A stretch of 64,000 bases of DNA from Elephas maximus indicus (taxonomy: Eukaryota > Chordata > Mammalia > Proboscidea > Elephantidae): positions 40,390,249-40,454,248 of the forward strand of contig NC_064832.1 of the NCBI RefSeq assembly GCF_024166365.1, in the 5' to 3' direction. Position numbers and translations under genes: made by a program. The notes beneath the pieces were generated by a model that did not search any database, was not told the origin of the DNA, and saw nothing but the letters and a program-made list of their open reading frames with translations. This document shows, one piece after another, positions 52,398 through 63,300 of this stretch; the stretch's first letter is position 1, and every line of letters starts with the position of its first letter.

Positions 52398-52415
52398 TCA
52401 TGTAAAAATTCTCAA

Positions 52416-53380
52416 ATGTTTGTTTTCAAGCAAATGTTTCCTAAAGAACAAGTGTGCAGAGAGTATTCCTAGTACTGACCCTCCTACTAAATGTTTATGT
52501 AACAAACTCCACTAGTTGTGTTAGAATCGCAGAACTTCATCCTGTCACTTTTCCTTTCTACCTGCCAAACCACAATTCCCAGACATCTCCACACAGTGAT
52601 TACCAAGCTTCCAAAATTGGAAACAATAAAATGTTCTCAGCAACAACATTAAACACACTTTTAAAAACAAGTTTTCTAATTAGACACTAAAACCCCAAAA
52701 CTAGATCAGTTAATTGTTAAATTTAGAAAACACAGAAACAAGAAAATAAAAACCACCATAATCTCATACACGGTAGTAACTTCCACTTATTCATTTTCCC
52801 ATGTCTATCAATATTGTCCAAAATAAGATGTTCCAGGCAGCATAATATTCTATTAGGACACTTAATTCAGCTAACAAAAACCCTTGTGGTTGGATAAGTT
52901 AGTTTTGTGGGTTTTCTCTATGTAAGAAATAACAGTGAATTTACAGCATGTACTGTTTTCTTAAACTAAAGATCTTACAATGTCTAATGATAGTATCATT
53001 ATAGGATATACCAGCTAGGCTGTTTTTGTATATAATGATGAGAAACACCATTTTGGTTTTATTTATTTATTTTTACCCCTTTTTACTTTAAAAGATGTCA
53101 AATGCTTTCTGAGCACAAGAATTTTTAGAGATGCCTTCATTTAAGGTTACTGGAACAGTGTACAATTAACCATTAACACTGAAATTGCAAAGATAGAAGA
53201 AACCTAAAAGTCATATACTAGAAACTTGGAAATCTCAAAAGCTTAATATAATCATGTTTTTTTGGCTTGAATTAAGTACCAGCTACTAAGGGACCTATTT
53301 TTTGCTGTTAGTGCCATTTATCTATATATTCCTTTTTATATCTATTGTCACATCCTAACTTAAGTCCTTATTAAGCTCTG
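52416..53380. other. Intergenic, unassigned
   Basis: AT-rich sequence after the ELF1 polyadenylation signal. No gene is recognised. Confidence 0.45.
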
Positions 53381-53384
53381 CCTG

Positions 53385-53515
53385 CCACAGTTCATTCATT
53401 TAACTGGTATCTGAGTGCGCTCTGTGCCAGACACTGTTCTTGGTGCTAGGGGATACATCAGTGAACCAAATAAAAATTCCTACCCTCAGAAAGCTTACAT
53501 TTTTTAATAGACAAA
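53385..53515 (+). mobile_element. Ancient MIR/L2-group repeat
   Basis: 'agacactgttcttggtgcta' followed by 'acatcagtgaaccaaataaa' and 'cctcagaaagcttacatt' is the familiar order of an old mammal-wide repeat. Confidence 0.6.
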
Positions 53516-53535
53516 AGACTTCAGGCTTGTGAGCT

Positions 53536-53880
53536 CTTACTCAAAAATGTGCACGCCTACATGAAACACGTATTTCTTTCCCAGCTACTCTCCCAGCTCC
53601 GTATCTAGGATCTGGATGATGTGCAGTCCTCTTGTTCACATCAGCTGGGGCTCCCCAGTCTCTTGACCTCCACAGCCATGTCTGATATGAGCACTGAGAA
53701 GAATACTCTTTCCAAGGCTTCATAATATACTTCTTGATGGTTTGAGTTTGATGCTGTTTCAGGGTCATCATTTTCCCAGCCTGGAATAGTTGTATCCTCA
53801 ATGCCTCCATCCTGCCTCTTCTACCTGGCCAGTGATACATATTAGGGTCTATTCTGTAGCATTTCACTTCCAATTTACCA
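53536..53880 (-). other. Unassigned segment with 110-codon minus-strand frame
   Basis: An open frame at 53541-53873 (MEVKCYRIDPNMYHWPG ...) and a second minus-strand frame (containing ENDDPETASNSNHQEVYYEA) overlap here. I recognise no protein. It may be a decayed processed pseudogene or chance. No splice context or poly-A is evident. Confidence 0.25.
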
Positions 53881-53899
53881 AATTATCTTACCAGTTTGG

Positions 53900-54320
53900 G
53901 TTCTTAGTCAGAAGCAACAAATAGATTCTGGTTTTCAGCATAAAGAGATTTTATTAAAAGAATATTGGGCAGCTCACAGAATGGCCAAAAGGACTGGAGA
54001 ATCAGGGTCAGAGTGAGCCACACAGCTAAGAACAGTTCCCAAAACCATACTGCACATGTGGTCCAGTGAGGAAACTGCAGCCATTGTTGCCAAGCACTGA
54101 ATTTTGTACCATTGTCTCTATTGCATCAGAAATTTGATCTTGCTACTAGTGCTACGTACCCCATCTAGAGAGAATTCAGTCTTTCCTTGATTCTATGTGT
54201 CACGAACTACCAATTACAAAGTACATAATTGGCAGAACCTACGTCAGGTGCCCATGTCAAATAAAACTCCAAGAGAAGTTGAGAAAACAAGTACAGCTTG
54301 TCAGCTGGTTTGGCATTTTC
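53900..54320. repeat. Ancient LTR-like repeat, unresolved
   Basis: 'agagattttattaaaagaat' and 'gggcagctcacagaatgg' resemble the end of an old LTR family in reverse. The family is not fixed. Confidence 0.4.
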
Positions 54321-54326
54321 AACTTC

Positions 54327-54452
54327 TTGGAAACCCTGGTGGTGTAGTGGTTAAGAGCTACAGCTGCTAAGCATAAAGGTCGGCAGTAGGAAAACTCTAT
54401 AGGGCAGTTCTACTCTGTCCTATAGAGTTGCCATGCAATGGGTTTGTTTTTC
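54327..54452 (+). mobile_element. AfroSINE with internal deletion
   Basis: Head GGAAACCCTGGTGGTGTAGT and tail present, but the middle (CCACCAG...CTTGG) is lost. Ends GCAATGGGTTTG and T-rich sequence. Confidence 0.9.
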
Positions 54453-54714
54453 TTTTTTCTAATAGAAGTTGGCTCAGTGGGAACCAAGACTGAAGGAATT
54501 CCCCAAATACAGGGAGGGGGCTTAGATTCTGAGTAGCCCAAAGGAATGATCAATGTGCTCTACAGTGACAAATTCAACTTCTGTGGGGCCTGAACTTACC
54601 CACTTTGGTGGTAGTGGTGGTGACTTATTTAGGAAAAACACAAAATGAGAATACCAAATTAGAGAACTTTGAAGGGGGCCTATGCAAATAAGCAGCCCTG
54701 AAGCTACGCTTCCC

Positions 54715-55060
54715 AAGTCACTGTGCTCACTCTACTTTCCAGACCTCTGCCTTTGCTGTCACTCTGCTTGACAGTTTATCTCATTCTACTTAGCTAACTT
54801 CTATCCATCCTTCAGGCCTCAGCTTAGATGTTACTTACGGGTGCATCCTCTGAGCTCTTAAATCCTTCCAACTGTTCTCACAGAACCCTTTTTTTTCTCC
54901 CATTTTGGCACATGTGACATTGTAAGTGCCTGTTGATATGTGTGATTCCAACACTAGATAATAAAATGCCAATGTTGTAGGTATTTTTGTATCCCCAGCC
55001 ATGACCATAGTACCCGTGCTTAGTAGGTAACTGTTCAAACCTTTTGCCCATCTTTTGAAT
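54715..55060 (+). mobile_element. L2 LINE 3' fragment
   Basis: 'ccttcaggcctcagcttaga' and 'cctctgagctcttaaatcct' followed by the typical L2 3' terminal region. Confidence 0.65.
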
Positions 55061-55076
55061 GTTTTGTTTGGTTTCT

Positions 55077-55489
55077 TAGTGCTCTTATAACAGAAATACC
55101 ACAAGGGTGGCTTTAAGGAACAAAAATTTCTTCTCTCACAGTTTAAGGGCCTAGAAGTCTGAATTCAGGGCACCAGCTCTAGGGGAAGCCTTTCTCTGTC
55201 CACTCTAAGTGTAAATCCTCATCTCAGCTTCTCTAGCATTCTTCTTGCCATCCCTTGGAGATAGATTTCCATGTGGCATCTATTTTTCCCTCATTCTTAC
55301 TTCCTTGCCTGCGTGTCTAAACTGCTCCTTTTACATCTCAAAAGCGACTGGCGTAAGACACACCCTACACTGATATGGCCTCATTAACATACAAAAAGAC
55401 CCTATTCGCAAATGGAATTACATCCACAGGTATAGGGGTTAGGATTTACAACACGTATTTTGGGGAAACACAATTCAATACATAACGCT
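55077..55489 (-). mobile_element. MLT1-like (ERVL-MaLR) solo LTR
   Basis: Reverse LTR with 'ttcttagtgctcttataaca' and 'cacaattcaatacataac' ends. It is more diverged than the 13.2 and 18.7-kb copies. Confidence 0.72.
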
Positions 55490-57245
55490 GTTTTGAGTGC
55501 TCTTTATATATTTTCGACACAAGCCCTTTATCAGAGATATAATTTACAAATATTTTTGAAGTGCAGGAACTTTAATTTTGTAAAATATGGAAGAACTAAA
55601 TAGGGTCCTGCGTAGTAGAAGGATGAAAAATTACAATTTATCAATTTCTTATTTTATGGATTATGTTTTGGTATACCTAAGAAATCTTTGCCCAACCCAA
55701 GGTCACAAAAATTTTCTTCTAGAAGTTCTTTAATTTTATACTTAGGTCTATGATTCATTTTGAATTAATTTTTGTAGATGGTGAAAGGTTTGTATTGGTC
55801 TACTCTTTTGCATATGAATATCCAATTGTTGTAGAACTATTTGTTGAAAAACTATCCTTTCTCCACTAAATTCTCTTTACATCTTTCTCAAAAATCAGTT
55901 GTACATATACAAATGGATATATTTCTGGACTCTCTATTTTCTATTGATTTGTGTTTGTGCCAATACAAGGTTGATAAGTCTTGAAAACAAGTAGTGTTAA
56001 TTCCGCAAATGAGTCCCTTGGTGTTGCAAACGGTTAAACACTCAGCTGCTAACTAAAAGGTTGGAAGTTCAAGCCCACCCAGAGGTACCTTGGAAGAAAG
56101 GCCTAGTGGTCTACGGAAAAATCAGCCACTGAAAACTCTATGTAGATACATACATGGGGTCTCCACGAATTGGAGCTGACAGCAATGGGTAAGTCTTTGA
56201 CATATTTGTTTGAATTTTAGAATTAGTTTGTCAATTTCTAAAAGAAAAAGTCTCGATTTTGATTGGGATTGTGGTGAATTTATAGGCAATTTGGAAAGAA
56301 CTGACATCTTAATATTGCATCCTCTGACCATGAGCAGAGTGCAGCTCTCAATTAAGTATTCTTTAATTTCAGCAATGTTTTATAGTTTAAAATGTACAGG
56401 TCTACACATCTTTTGTCAGATTTACATTTAAGTATTTAATATTTTTTCATACTATTGTAAATAGCATAGTTTTTAAAATGTCAAATTCTTGTTTGCTGAT
56501 TTTATTTTAAATATTTTTTCCCTATCATTGAAGTTTAATTTTTGTAAAGTATACAGATCTTAAGGGTATAGCTTGGTAAGTTTTTACATATGAATACAAT
56601 GGTGTAATTATCACCTGCATTAGGATACATATTTCTAGCATCCCAAAAAGTCTCCTCATGCCCCCTGCCAGTCTTGAGATCCCCCACTGACGTCTCTCAA
56701 TATAGATTTTTATCTTCATATAAAGAAATTGGTCATGATATACTGTCTATAGTTTCTTTCACTCAACATTATATGCAATTCATCCATATTGTTAGTGGTA
56801 GTTCATTCTTATTAATTGCTATGTAGCATTCTATTTTGTGATTATAGCCCAATTTATTCATTCTCTTATGAATATTTACTTCCAGCTTCTGCTACTGTGA
56901 AAAATGCTGCAATGATCATTCTTTGGCATGCTTTTTGGTGAACATAGTACTCTTTTATCTGAAAACATACCCCACAGAAGAATTACTGTGTGTATCTTAA
57001 TAGGGTATATGTATGACTAGCTTTAGTGGATAGTGCAGAATGGTTTTCTAACATGGTTATACCAATTCACATGCTCACCAACAATATATAAAAGTTATTG
57101 TTTGTCTATATCCTTGTCAACACTTGGTATTGGAAGTCTTTTAATTTTAGCTATTCTGGTGGTAATGTTTAGTATCCTGTGATTTTAATTTCCCTGATAC
57201 AGCTATTGATGTGGAACTTCATTTCATACCCATATTGGCCATTTA
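55490..57245 (-). mobile_element. Old L1 (L1M-type) segments
   Basis: Reverse ORF2 C-terminal and 3'-end sequence ('gccctttatcagagatataa', 'gatggtgaaaggtttgtatt', 'ttcatccatattgttagtgg'), probably two pieces. The first is split by a SINE at 56009-56190. Confidence 0.75.
56009..56190 (+). mobile_element. AfroSINE variant (with 'gaagaaaggcct' block)
   Basis: Diverged plus copy: AGTCCCTTGGTGTTGCAAAC, then the alternative middle block GGAAGAAAGGCCTAGTGGTC, then the tail GGAGCTGACAGCAATGGGT. Confidence 0.8.
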
Positions 57246-57349
57246 GGTAACATCTGAAAACAATGTAATTCACATTAACACATTAATAAAAAATATTAAC
57301 ATTCCAATAAAGATAGAAAAAGCATTGGATATTGCATGCTTTCTCCCTG

Positions 57350-57455
57350 ATGTTACAACCAGAGGTGCCTCGCAAGAAAGGCCTGGCAAGCTACCAAAAA
57401 TTTAGCCATTGAAAACCCTATGGAGCACAATTCTACTCTGATACAGACATGGGGT
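57350..57455 (+). mobile_element. AfroSINE variant fragment
   Basis: Middle and tail of the variant SINE (CAAGAAAGGCCTGGCAAGCT, ACATGGGGTCCA) embedded in L1 ORF2. Confidence 0.7.
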
Positions 57456-57682
57456 CCATTATCACCAATTCTATTCAACACTGTAGTGGACATCCTACCC
57501 AGTGACAGAAGGCATGAAACAGAAATAAAAGGTATAAAGACTGCACAGGACGAAGTTAAACTATCTTTATTCACAGATGACAAGATTATGATCATAGAAA
57601 TTTCAAAAAGAATCTACAAAGTATCAGAAATAAGGAAAATCAGCAAGATGACTAAATATATGGCTAGTTAAAAAAAAAATTA

Positions 57683-57892
57683 AGGAGTCCTGGTGGTGCA
57701 AGGGTCAGCGCTCAGCTGCTAACCAAAAGGTTGGTGGTTTGAACTCACCCAGCAGTTCCTTCGGAGACAGACCTGACAATCTGCTTCAGTAAAGACTACA
57801 GCCTAGAAAACCCCATGGGGCACTTCTACTCTGTTACAAGGGGTTGCTATGAGTTTAAATCAACTTGAGGGCACCTAACAACAACACAACAT
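57683..57892 (+). mobile_element. AfroSINE (long form)
   Basis: AAGGAGTCCTGGTGGTGCAA to GAGGGCACCTAACAACAACA. The tail is identical in form to the RTE 3' end. Confidence 0.92.
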
Positions 57893-58489
57893 GCAAAAAT
57901 CAACAGGGTTGCTAAATACCAGCAACGAATAAGTAGAAAGTAATTTTAAAATGTTCTTTAAAATAGCACTAAAAACCCCAAGAATAAATCTAATGAAACG
58001 TATTAATTAATGAGATAGTCACATTGCAATCTATAAAACATTGCTGAGAGAAATTAAAGACCACTTAAATAAGTGAGGGAGTATACGGTATTCATGGATT
58101 GGAGAATTCAGTGTTGATGTCAGCCTTCCCCAAACAGATCTATAGATTCAATGCAAGCTCGATTAAAATCCCCACACACAAAAAAATTTTTTAAGCTACA
58201 TTAACTTAAGACAGTGGAGTATTGGTGCAAGGTTAGACAACTAGATCAATGAAATGGAGAACCTGAAAATAAACCCACATATATATGGGCATCTCCAACA
58301 AAGGTGCCATAGGAATTTCGTGGGGAAATGACAGTCTTTCCAATAAACAGGGCTGGGTCAACTGAGATAGACCATATTTGAGATAGATCATAAACCTGAA
58401 TGTAAAAGTTAAAATAAAGTTCTAGAAACTTTATTCAAGAAAACAGAATAGCTTCATGATTTTGGAGTAGGCAAAGCCCTCTTAGCTGC

Positions 58490-59345
58490 CTTTTCATTCT
58501 CTTAATACTGTGTTTTGGTAGTATGTCCAAGTGTCCGCTGGGAACCTTAGAAGTACCTTAAACTCAATATATCCCAAATAAAACTCATTGACTTTTCCTC
58601 ACAAGTGTTTCTCCTTTTCAGTTTTCTAATTCAGCTAATCGTTATCATCTTTCACCAATTACCCAAACCAAAAACTTGCTTCCCTCCCAATTTATTAGGC
58701 AAGCCCAATTAGTTTCAATTACCCCACACATTTCTGGAATTCACACCCTCCTGACCATTCCTACAATCACTGAAGTATTTCAGTCTCTTCTTTGGCCTGT
58801 ATTACAGCTGTCTCCCAACAAGTGTTCTTTTTCCCTTTAGTCATTCTTCCAGTATACAGACTAATGTACTTTAAAAAGGCAAATCTGTTATTACTTCTTG
58901 ATTAAAAATCCTATAACGGGTTAACACTAAAAAAAGTCACGTTCAGGTTAAACATATCAGACCTGGCCCTTTATGACTTGGCACTTACCTACCTCTCCAG
59001 TTACACTGTCTGGTTTTTCCATAATTTTTGACCCTACCAATTTCAGAGCTCATATTATCGTTTTCAAACACAAGTCCTATTTCTTCTGTCTTAACCGCCC
59101 TTCCCACTTCGTTCATCGACTCTCAGTCATCCTTCAAGGCTGAGCTCAGGCATCACATCTTTGAGGAAGCTATTCGTATACCTCATATTCGGCTAAGTGC
59201 CCCTCCAGGCTATGATACGACTATGCTCCTTTCATATTCGCACTGAGAACAGAATTGGTTTAAGCCTCTTGAAAGCATTACCATCTTTGAATCCCAGAGC
59301 TTAGTTTAGATTTTGTATGTTGTAGACACTCAGCAAGTTCAGTTA
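58490..59345 (+). mobile_element. L2 LINE, diverged
   Basis: Long L2-like stretch with 'acctggccctttatgacttg', 'cacttacctacctctccagt' and 'catcacatctttgaggaagc' in the standard L2 order. Confidence 0.8.
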
Positions 59346-59671
59346 CTTGTTTAACTCTTACTAAGCCATTCCACTTCCCTCTCCTGTCCCGTGGAACTTG
59401 CTGGAAGCTTCTCATCAGTTTTGCAGGAATTAAAGAGCAGTGGAGAAGGCCTGCCGGACCTACTAGGCTGGAAAGCAAACCAGCACACTGCCTCAGGCTA
59501 CGTTCCCCTCCTCAGAGACTTAGGATGGGAAAATTTCTCAGTTTGAGGAACCGAGCAGAAGAATGCCTGGGCTGCTGGCGTTTTGAGAGTGGAACTGTAT
59601 ACCCGCACCGGGACAACTTAAGGCAGGAACCAAAAACCTCCTCCTTTTCTAGCTTCTGTTAGTGCAGAGCA

Positions 59672-59767
59672 ACTTCCGGCGAGTTCCACCCGGTTACAGT
59701 TTCCGGAGCAACGTTCCTAGAATGGACGCGCCATCCGGAAACTCAGCTCCGGAAAAGAATAGGCGGA
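59672..59767 (+). promoter_or_regulatory. Cluster of ETS-binding cores upstream of SUGT1
   Basis: Five GGAA/TTCC cores in strong ETS context occur within about 100 bp: ACTTCCGG at 59672-59679, TTTCCGGAG near 59700, ATCCGGAAAC near 59733-59742, CTCCGGAAAA near 59747-59756, and GGCGGAAAC near 59762-59770. Such motifs are common in housekeeping promoters and are bound by GABPA, ELF1 and relatives. Confidence 0.6.
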
Positions 59768-60285
59768 AACGAGATAACGTCATGGGTTACGAGCGGCTCG
59801 ACTGCGTGCGGTAGCCATGATAAAGGAGATCAATGTAGCTTGTATTAGTCATAGACTTAGAAACGCCTCCAAACGCTACAGCTACAGTTTTTTGAGGGAT
59901 AGCAAGCAGTACGTTACAAGGCTACTTTTTAGTCACCACCCCTGAAGGTTCTATTAGAAAGTGCGGGCAGTCTTCGTGGTGTAACAAAGTGCGAACGTGC
60001 ATACCCGAGGCTTCTCCGTAACCATGGCTACGAGGGGCGGGGAGGGGAGGGAACTGGGCGTGCTTAGGTCACGAGACCCGGGGGGCGGGCCGGGAGGAAT
60101 CGGTCCTCCAAGATCCCAGCCGCCCCGAGCCCGCTTTTTGCCTCCCTCCCCGCTAGCCGCACGCTGCGTGGCTGCTCGTTGGCTACTAAGGACGGAAGCT
60201 CGTTTGGTGTTTCTCCAGAAGTTTCCTCGCAGGGCGGCGGTGGAGCTGGTATCCTTGGTTTTCAGAGTAATAGTAACTCCTAGGG

Positions 60286-60323
60286 ATGGCGGCGGCTGCT
60301 GCAGGACCTGCAACACCTCAGAG
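60286..60323 (+). CDS. SUGT1: SUGT1 coding exon 1
   Basis: The exon encodes ATG plus eleven codons (MAAAAAGPATPQ) and two bases of the split Arg codon. The alanine run, encoded by GCG and GCT repeats, is typical of the family start. The donor GTATGT begins at 60324. Confidence 0.88.
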
Positions 60324-63300
60324 GTATGTGTATTTTTTTTTACTTTTTTTTGAGCGTCCTTTTCTTGGTTGTCTGTCCTGCTGAAGTCGTTGTTTTCCTG
60401 GCAGGTTTTTCCGGAGCCTCTCAGATGCTCTGATCGACAAGGACCCACAGGCGGCGTTAGAGGTGAGAGCCGTTCTCTGCCTTTTCGACTTTGCTTTGGA
60501 GAACCGGGCGCGTTGGTTTCTGGCCGACTCCGCCCCTTCCTAGCACTGTCTTCCTTGGGCGGGGGTTGCTGTTTTTACTGTGTCTCAGCTCCAATATTGA
60601 GAGCCTCAGTCTCTCCTTTCTCTGTCCCCACAGTGGCTCCGGTGTCCCAGGCCCTCTCCTCGGCCGTCCCATTCCTAGATTGCCTGCATCTCCGCAGCTT
60701 CCTAGAAAGTATATTTTCTCTCCTGTTTTATCCTGGTGGTCTAAAAAAATTTTTGTCATGTGTGGTTGGAAGAGTGAGATGTGGGCTTGGTGAAATAACT
60801 TGTTACGGTTTTTGATTTGACACTCTTTTTTTTGTATTATTACGTACCAGGCATCGTTAAGGGCCTTTATGAACTCACAAAAATTTTGTCTTTGTCCCTA
60901 GAATTTTCGAGATGTCCTGTGTCTTAGTTTTTTGGTGCTGCTGTAACGGAAATATCACGCGTAGGTGGATTTAAAGAACAGACGTTTATTATTTTTTTTT
61001 TTTTACAGTTCAGAAGGCTAGAAGCCCAAATTCAGGACACTGGCTACAGGGGAAACCTCTCTCTTAGTTCTGGGGGAGATCCTTGTTTCAGCTTCTGTAC
61101 ACATTGCTATCCCGTGGATTCCGAGTCATAGCGACCCAGTATGACAGAGTAGAACTGTCCCATAGGGTTTCCAAGGCTGTGATCTTTACAGAGGTAGACT
61201 GCCACATCTCTCCCTCAGAGTGACTGGAGGGTTCCAACTGCTGACCTTTCGGCTAGCAGCTGAGGCTTATCCACTGCACTATTAGGACTCTTCAGCTTCT
61301 GTAGCCCCAGTTGTAAGTTAGAAGTCGTTAGGTTTAGGACAAACTTTACACTGATACGGTCTTGTTAACATAAAACGGTGTTTACAAAGAGGGTTACATC
61401 CACAGGGATAGGGGTTAGGACCCCAGCACATATTTTGGGGGACACAATTCAATCCATAACACCTTGTCATTCTTTTTTCTATACATCTCATTTTTTTTTT
61501 TGGCGGTGGGGGGTGGGGGGCGCTGCTGTGTGCTAAGCATAGACTTGCTTACAAAGCTGTCTCTGTGCAATGGAAGACGATGTGCAGCTGTAAAGAAGCA
61601 AGAATTAAATAATGATAAAAGAGAACACAAGCTAAGGCTACCCGATGCAATGTATGACAAAATTTAGCTGGGAGTTTCTTGTCATCCACAAATAAAAGGA
61701 AACTTTATTACATTGCTGTAGTCTAACTTAAGCAATGTTAGCAATTTGAGGCAAGAGAGCCTCTTTCCTAGCTATGACTTCTGAAAAGAATTTACCATGT
61801 AGGTGGTCACTAGGTCCTCTCTGAGGAGGTGACATTTGAGCAGAGACTTGAAGGAATGAGGTAGTGAACTTGAAAGCTCTGGTGAAAGAGCATTCGAGGC
61901 AGGAAGAACAGTCAATGCAAAGATCCTGAGGTAGGAATAAAGTCGGCCTGTACCAAACCAAACCCACTGTTGTTGAGTGCATTCTGGCTTATAGCAATCA
62001 TGTAGGACAGAATAGAACAGACTGCCACCTCTTTTTCTCATGGAGTGGCTGGTGGGTTCGAACCACCAACCTTTTGGTTAGCAGCCAAGTGCTTTGACCA
62101 GTGCACCACCAGGTCTCCTTTGGCCTGTACAAGGAACAGCAAAAAGGCCCATTGACAAGAGTGGAACGAAAGAAGAGATGAGGTTGCAGAGGAAACCAGG
62201 GGATAGGTATCTTAGGGCTTTTTAGGTCAAGGATTGCTTGAATTTCTACATAACGACCTTGAAACTAGGTGATTGATTAGTCTGTTGTGTTATAATGTTT
62301 CACAGGGAGGCTTCAGGAATCCGTATTGGAATAATGTTACAGGTGGTACTGAGAGTTTATCACCACAGTTCTTGTATTAGTTGGACAGCTATTAGTTTTT
62401 GGAATCTGTATTTGTTATGGTCCTCTTAGGTGCATGGCTTCCTATGGAAATCAGGTTACTTAGAAATTGCTTTTAATGAATTTCACTATCATTTTCCATC
62501 TTGCTTGAAGCAGTTACACTCTGTAACACATGGGGTCACCATGAGTCAGAATCGTCGCGATAGCAATGGGTTCTTTTTTTTGTTTGTTTGTTTTCATCTT
62601 GTTTTACTTCTTTTAAAATTTGTTGTTGAGAATATACTCAACAAAACATACACCGATTCAACCATTTCTACATATGTGGTTCAGTGACGTTGATTACATT
62701 CTTCAAGTTGTGCAACCATTCTCACCCCCATTTTCTGAGTTGTTCCTCCCTTATTGACATAAACTCACAGCCCCTCTTAGGGGGCTCTTTCAAGTTGCTG
62801 TTGTCAGCTTGATTGCATATACCTAGTTCCTAGAAGAGCATAATGCTCAAGGCAGACATTTTTTAATAGTTAAACTCTTCTTTGGTTTGAAGAAAACTTC
62901 AGGGGATATTTTTGGTTTGAGGTTTAAAGATTATCTCAGGGTGGTAGTTGCAGGGGTTCGTGGAAACTTTATGGCTCCAGAAAGTCCAGAGTCCATGAAA
63001 ATTTGAAATCCTGTTCTGCCTTTTCCCCCTTTTGATGAGGATTTGTCTGTGCAATCTTTGCTCAGAACATTCAGTTAATGGTAGCTGGGCACCATCCAGT
63101 TCAAGGAGGCAGTTGTTTATAGAGGCATTTAGCCACACGTGCCATATCGTCCTCATATTCCTGACTCCTCCTTATTGCTCCAGGTGACATCTTGCTTTAC
63201 TTTTTAAAAATTTTAGTTTTGACGTACAGTGAGGTACATGAATCTTGTATAGCTTGGTAAATTTTTACCAGTGTTTACACTTGTCTAACCAACACCCAGA

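Larger units (their letters stand above)
51118..52415 (+). other. ELF1: ELF1 3' untranslated region (probable extent)
   Basis: AT-rich sequence follows the stop codon, with many T runs and ATTTA-like pentamers typical of a regulated 3' UTR. The first good polyadenylation hexamer is AATAAA at about 52392-52397, followed within 30 nt by a TGTTTGTTTT U/GU-rich stretch. I place the end near 52415 on that basis. A second AATAAA at 52625-52630 is an alternative. A MIR fragment is embedded at about 51690-51805. Confidence 0.6.
57246..58480 (+). mobile_element. Old L1 ORF2 fragment
   Basis: The plus frame 57420-57671 includes GPLSPILFNTVVDILPS and VKLSLFTDDKIMII, the RT palm of L1 (family FADD, here FTDD). 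It continues downstream with L1 ORF2 sequence. Broken by two SINE pieces. Confidence 0.78.
59660..60560 (+). promoter_or_regulatory. SUGT1: CpG-island promoter of SUGT1
   Basis: CpG density and GC content rise sharply from about 59660 and fall after about 60560, in contrast to the AT-rich flanks. GC-box (Sp1-like) sequences occur at about 60033-60051 and 60078-60092. A cluster of ETS cores lies at 59672-59770 and a half-CRE (ACGTCA) at about 59777. No TATA box is evident, as expected for a housekeeping gene. The transcription start cannot be fixed by eye. The open frames on both strands here (for example 59997-60353 and 59954-60448) are products of the GC-rich composition. Confidence 0.75.

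Noticed and set aside
59954-60815. Several long open frames on both strands around 60 kb
   Set aside because: GC-rich CpG-island sequence has few stop codons. The real coding sequence is the two short SUGT1 exons in a different arrangement.
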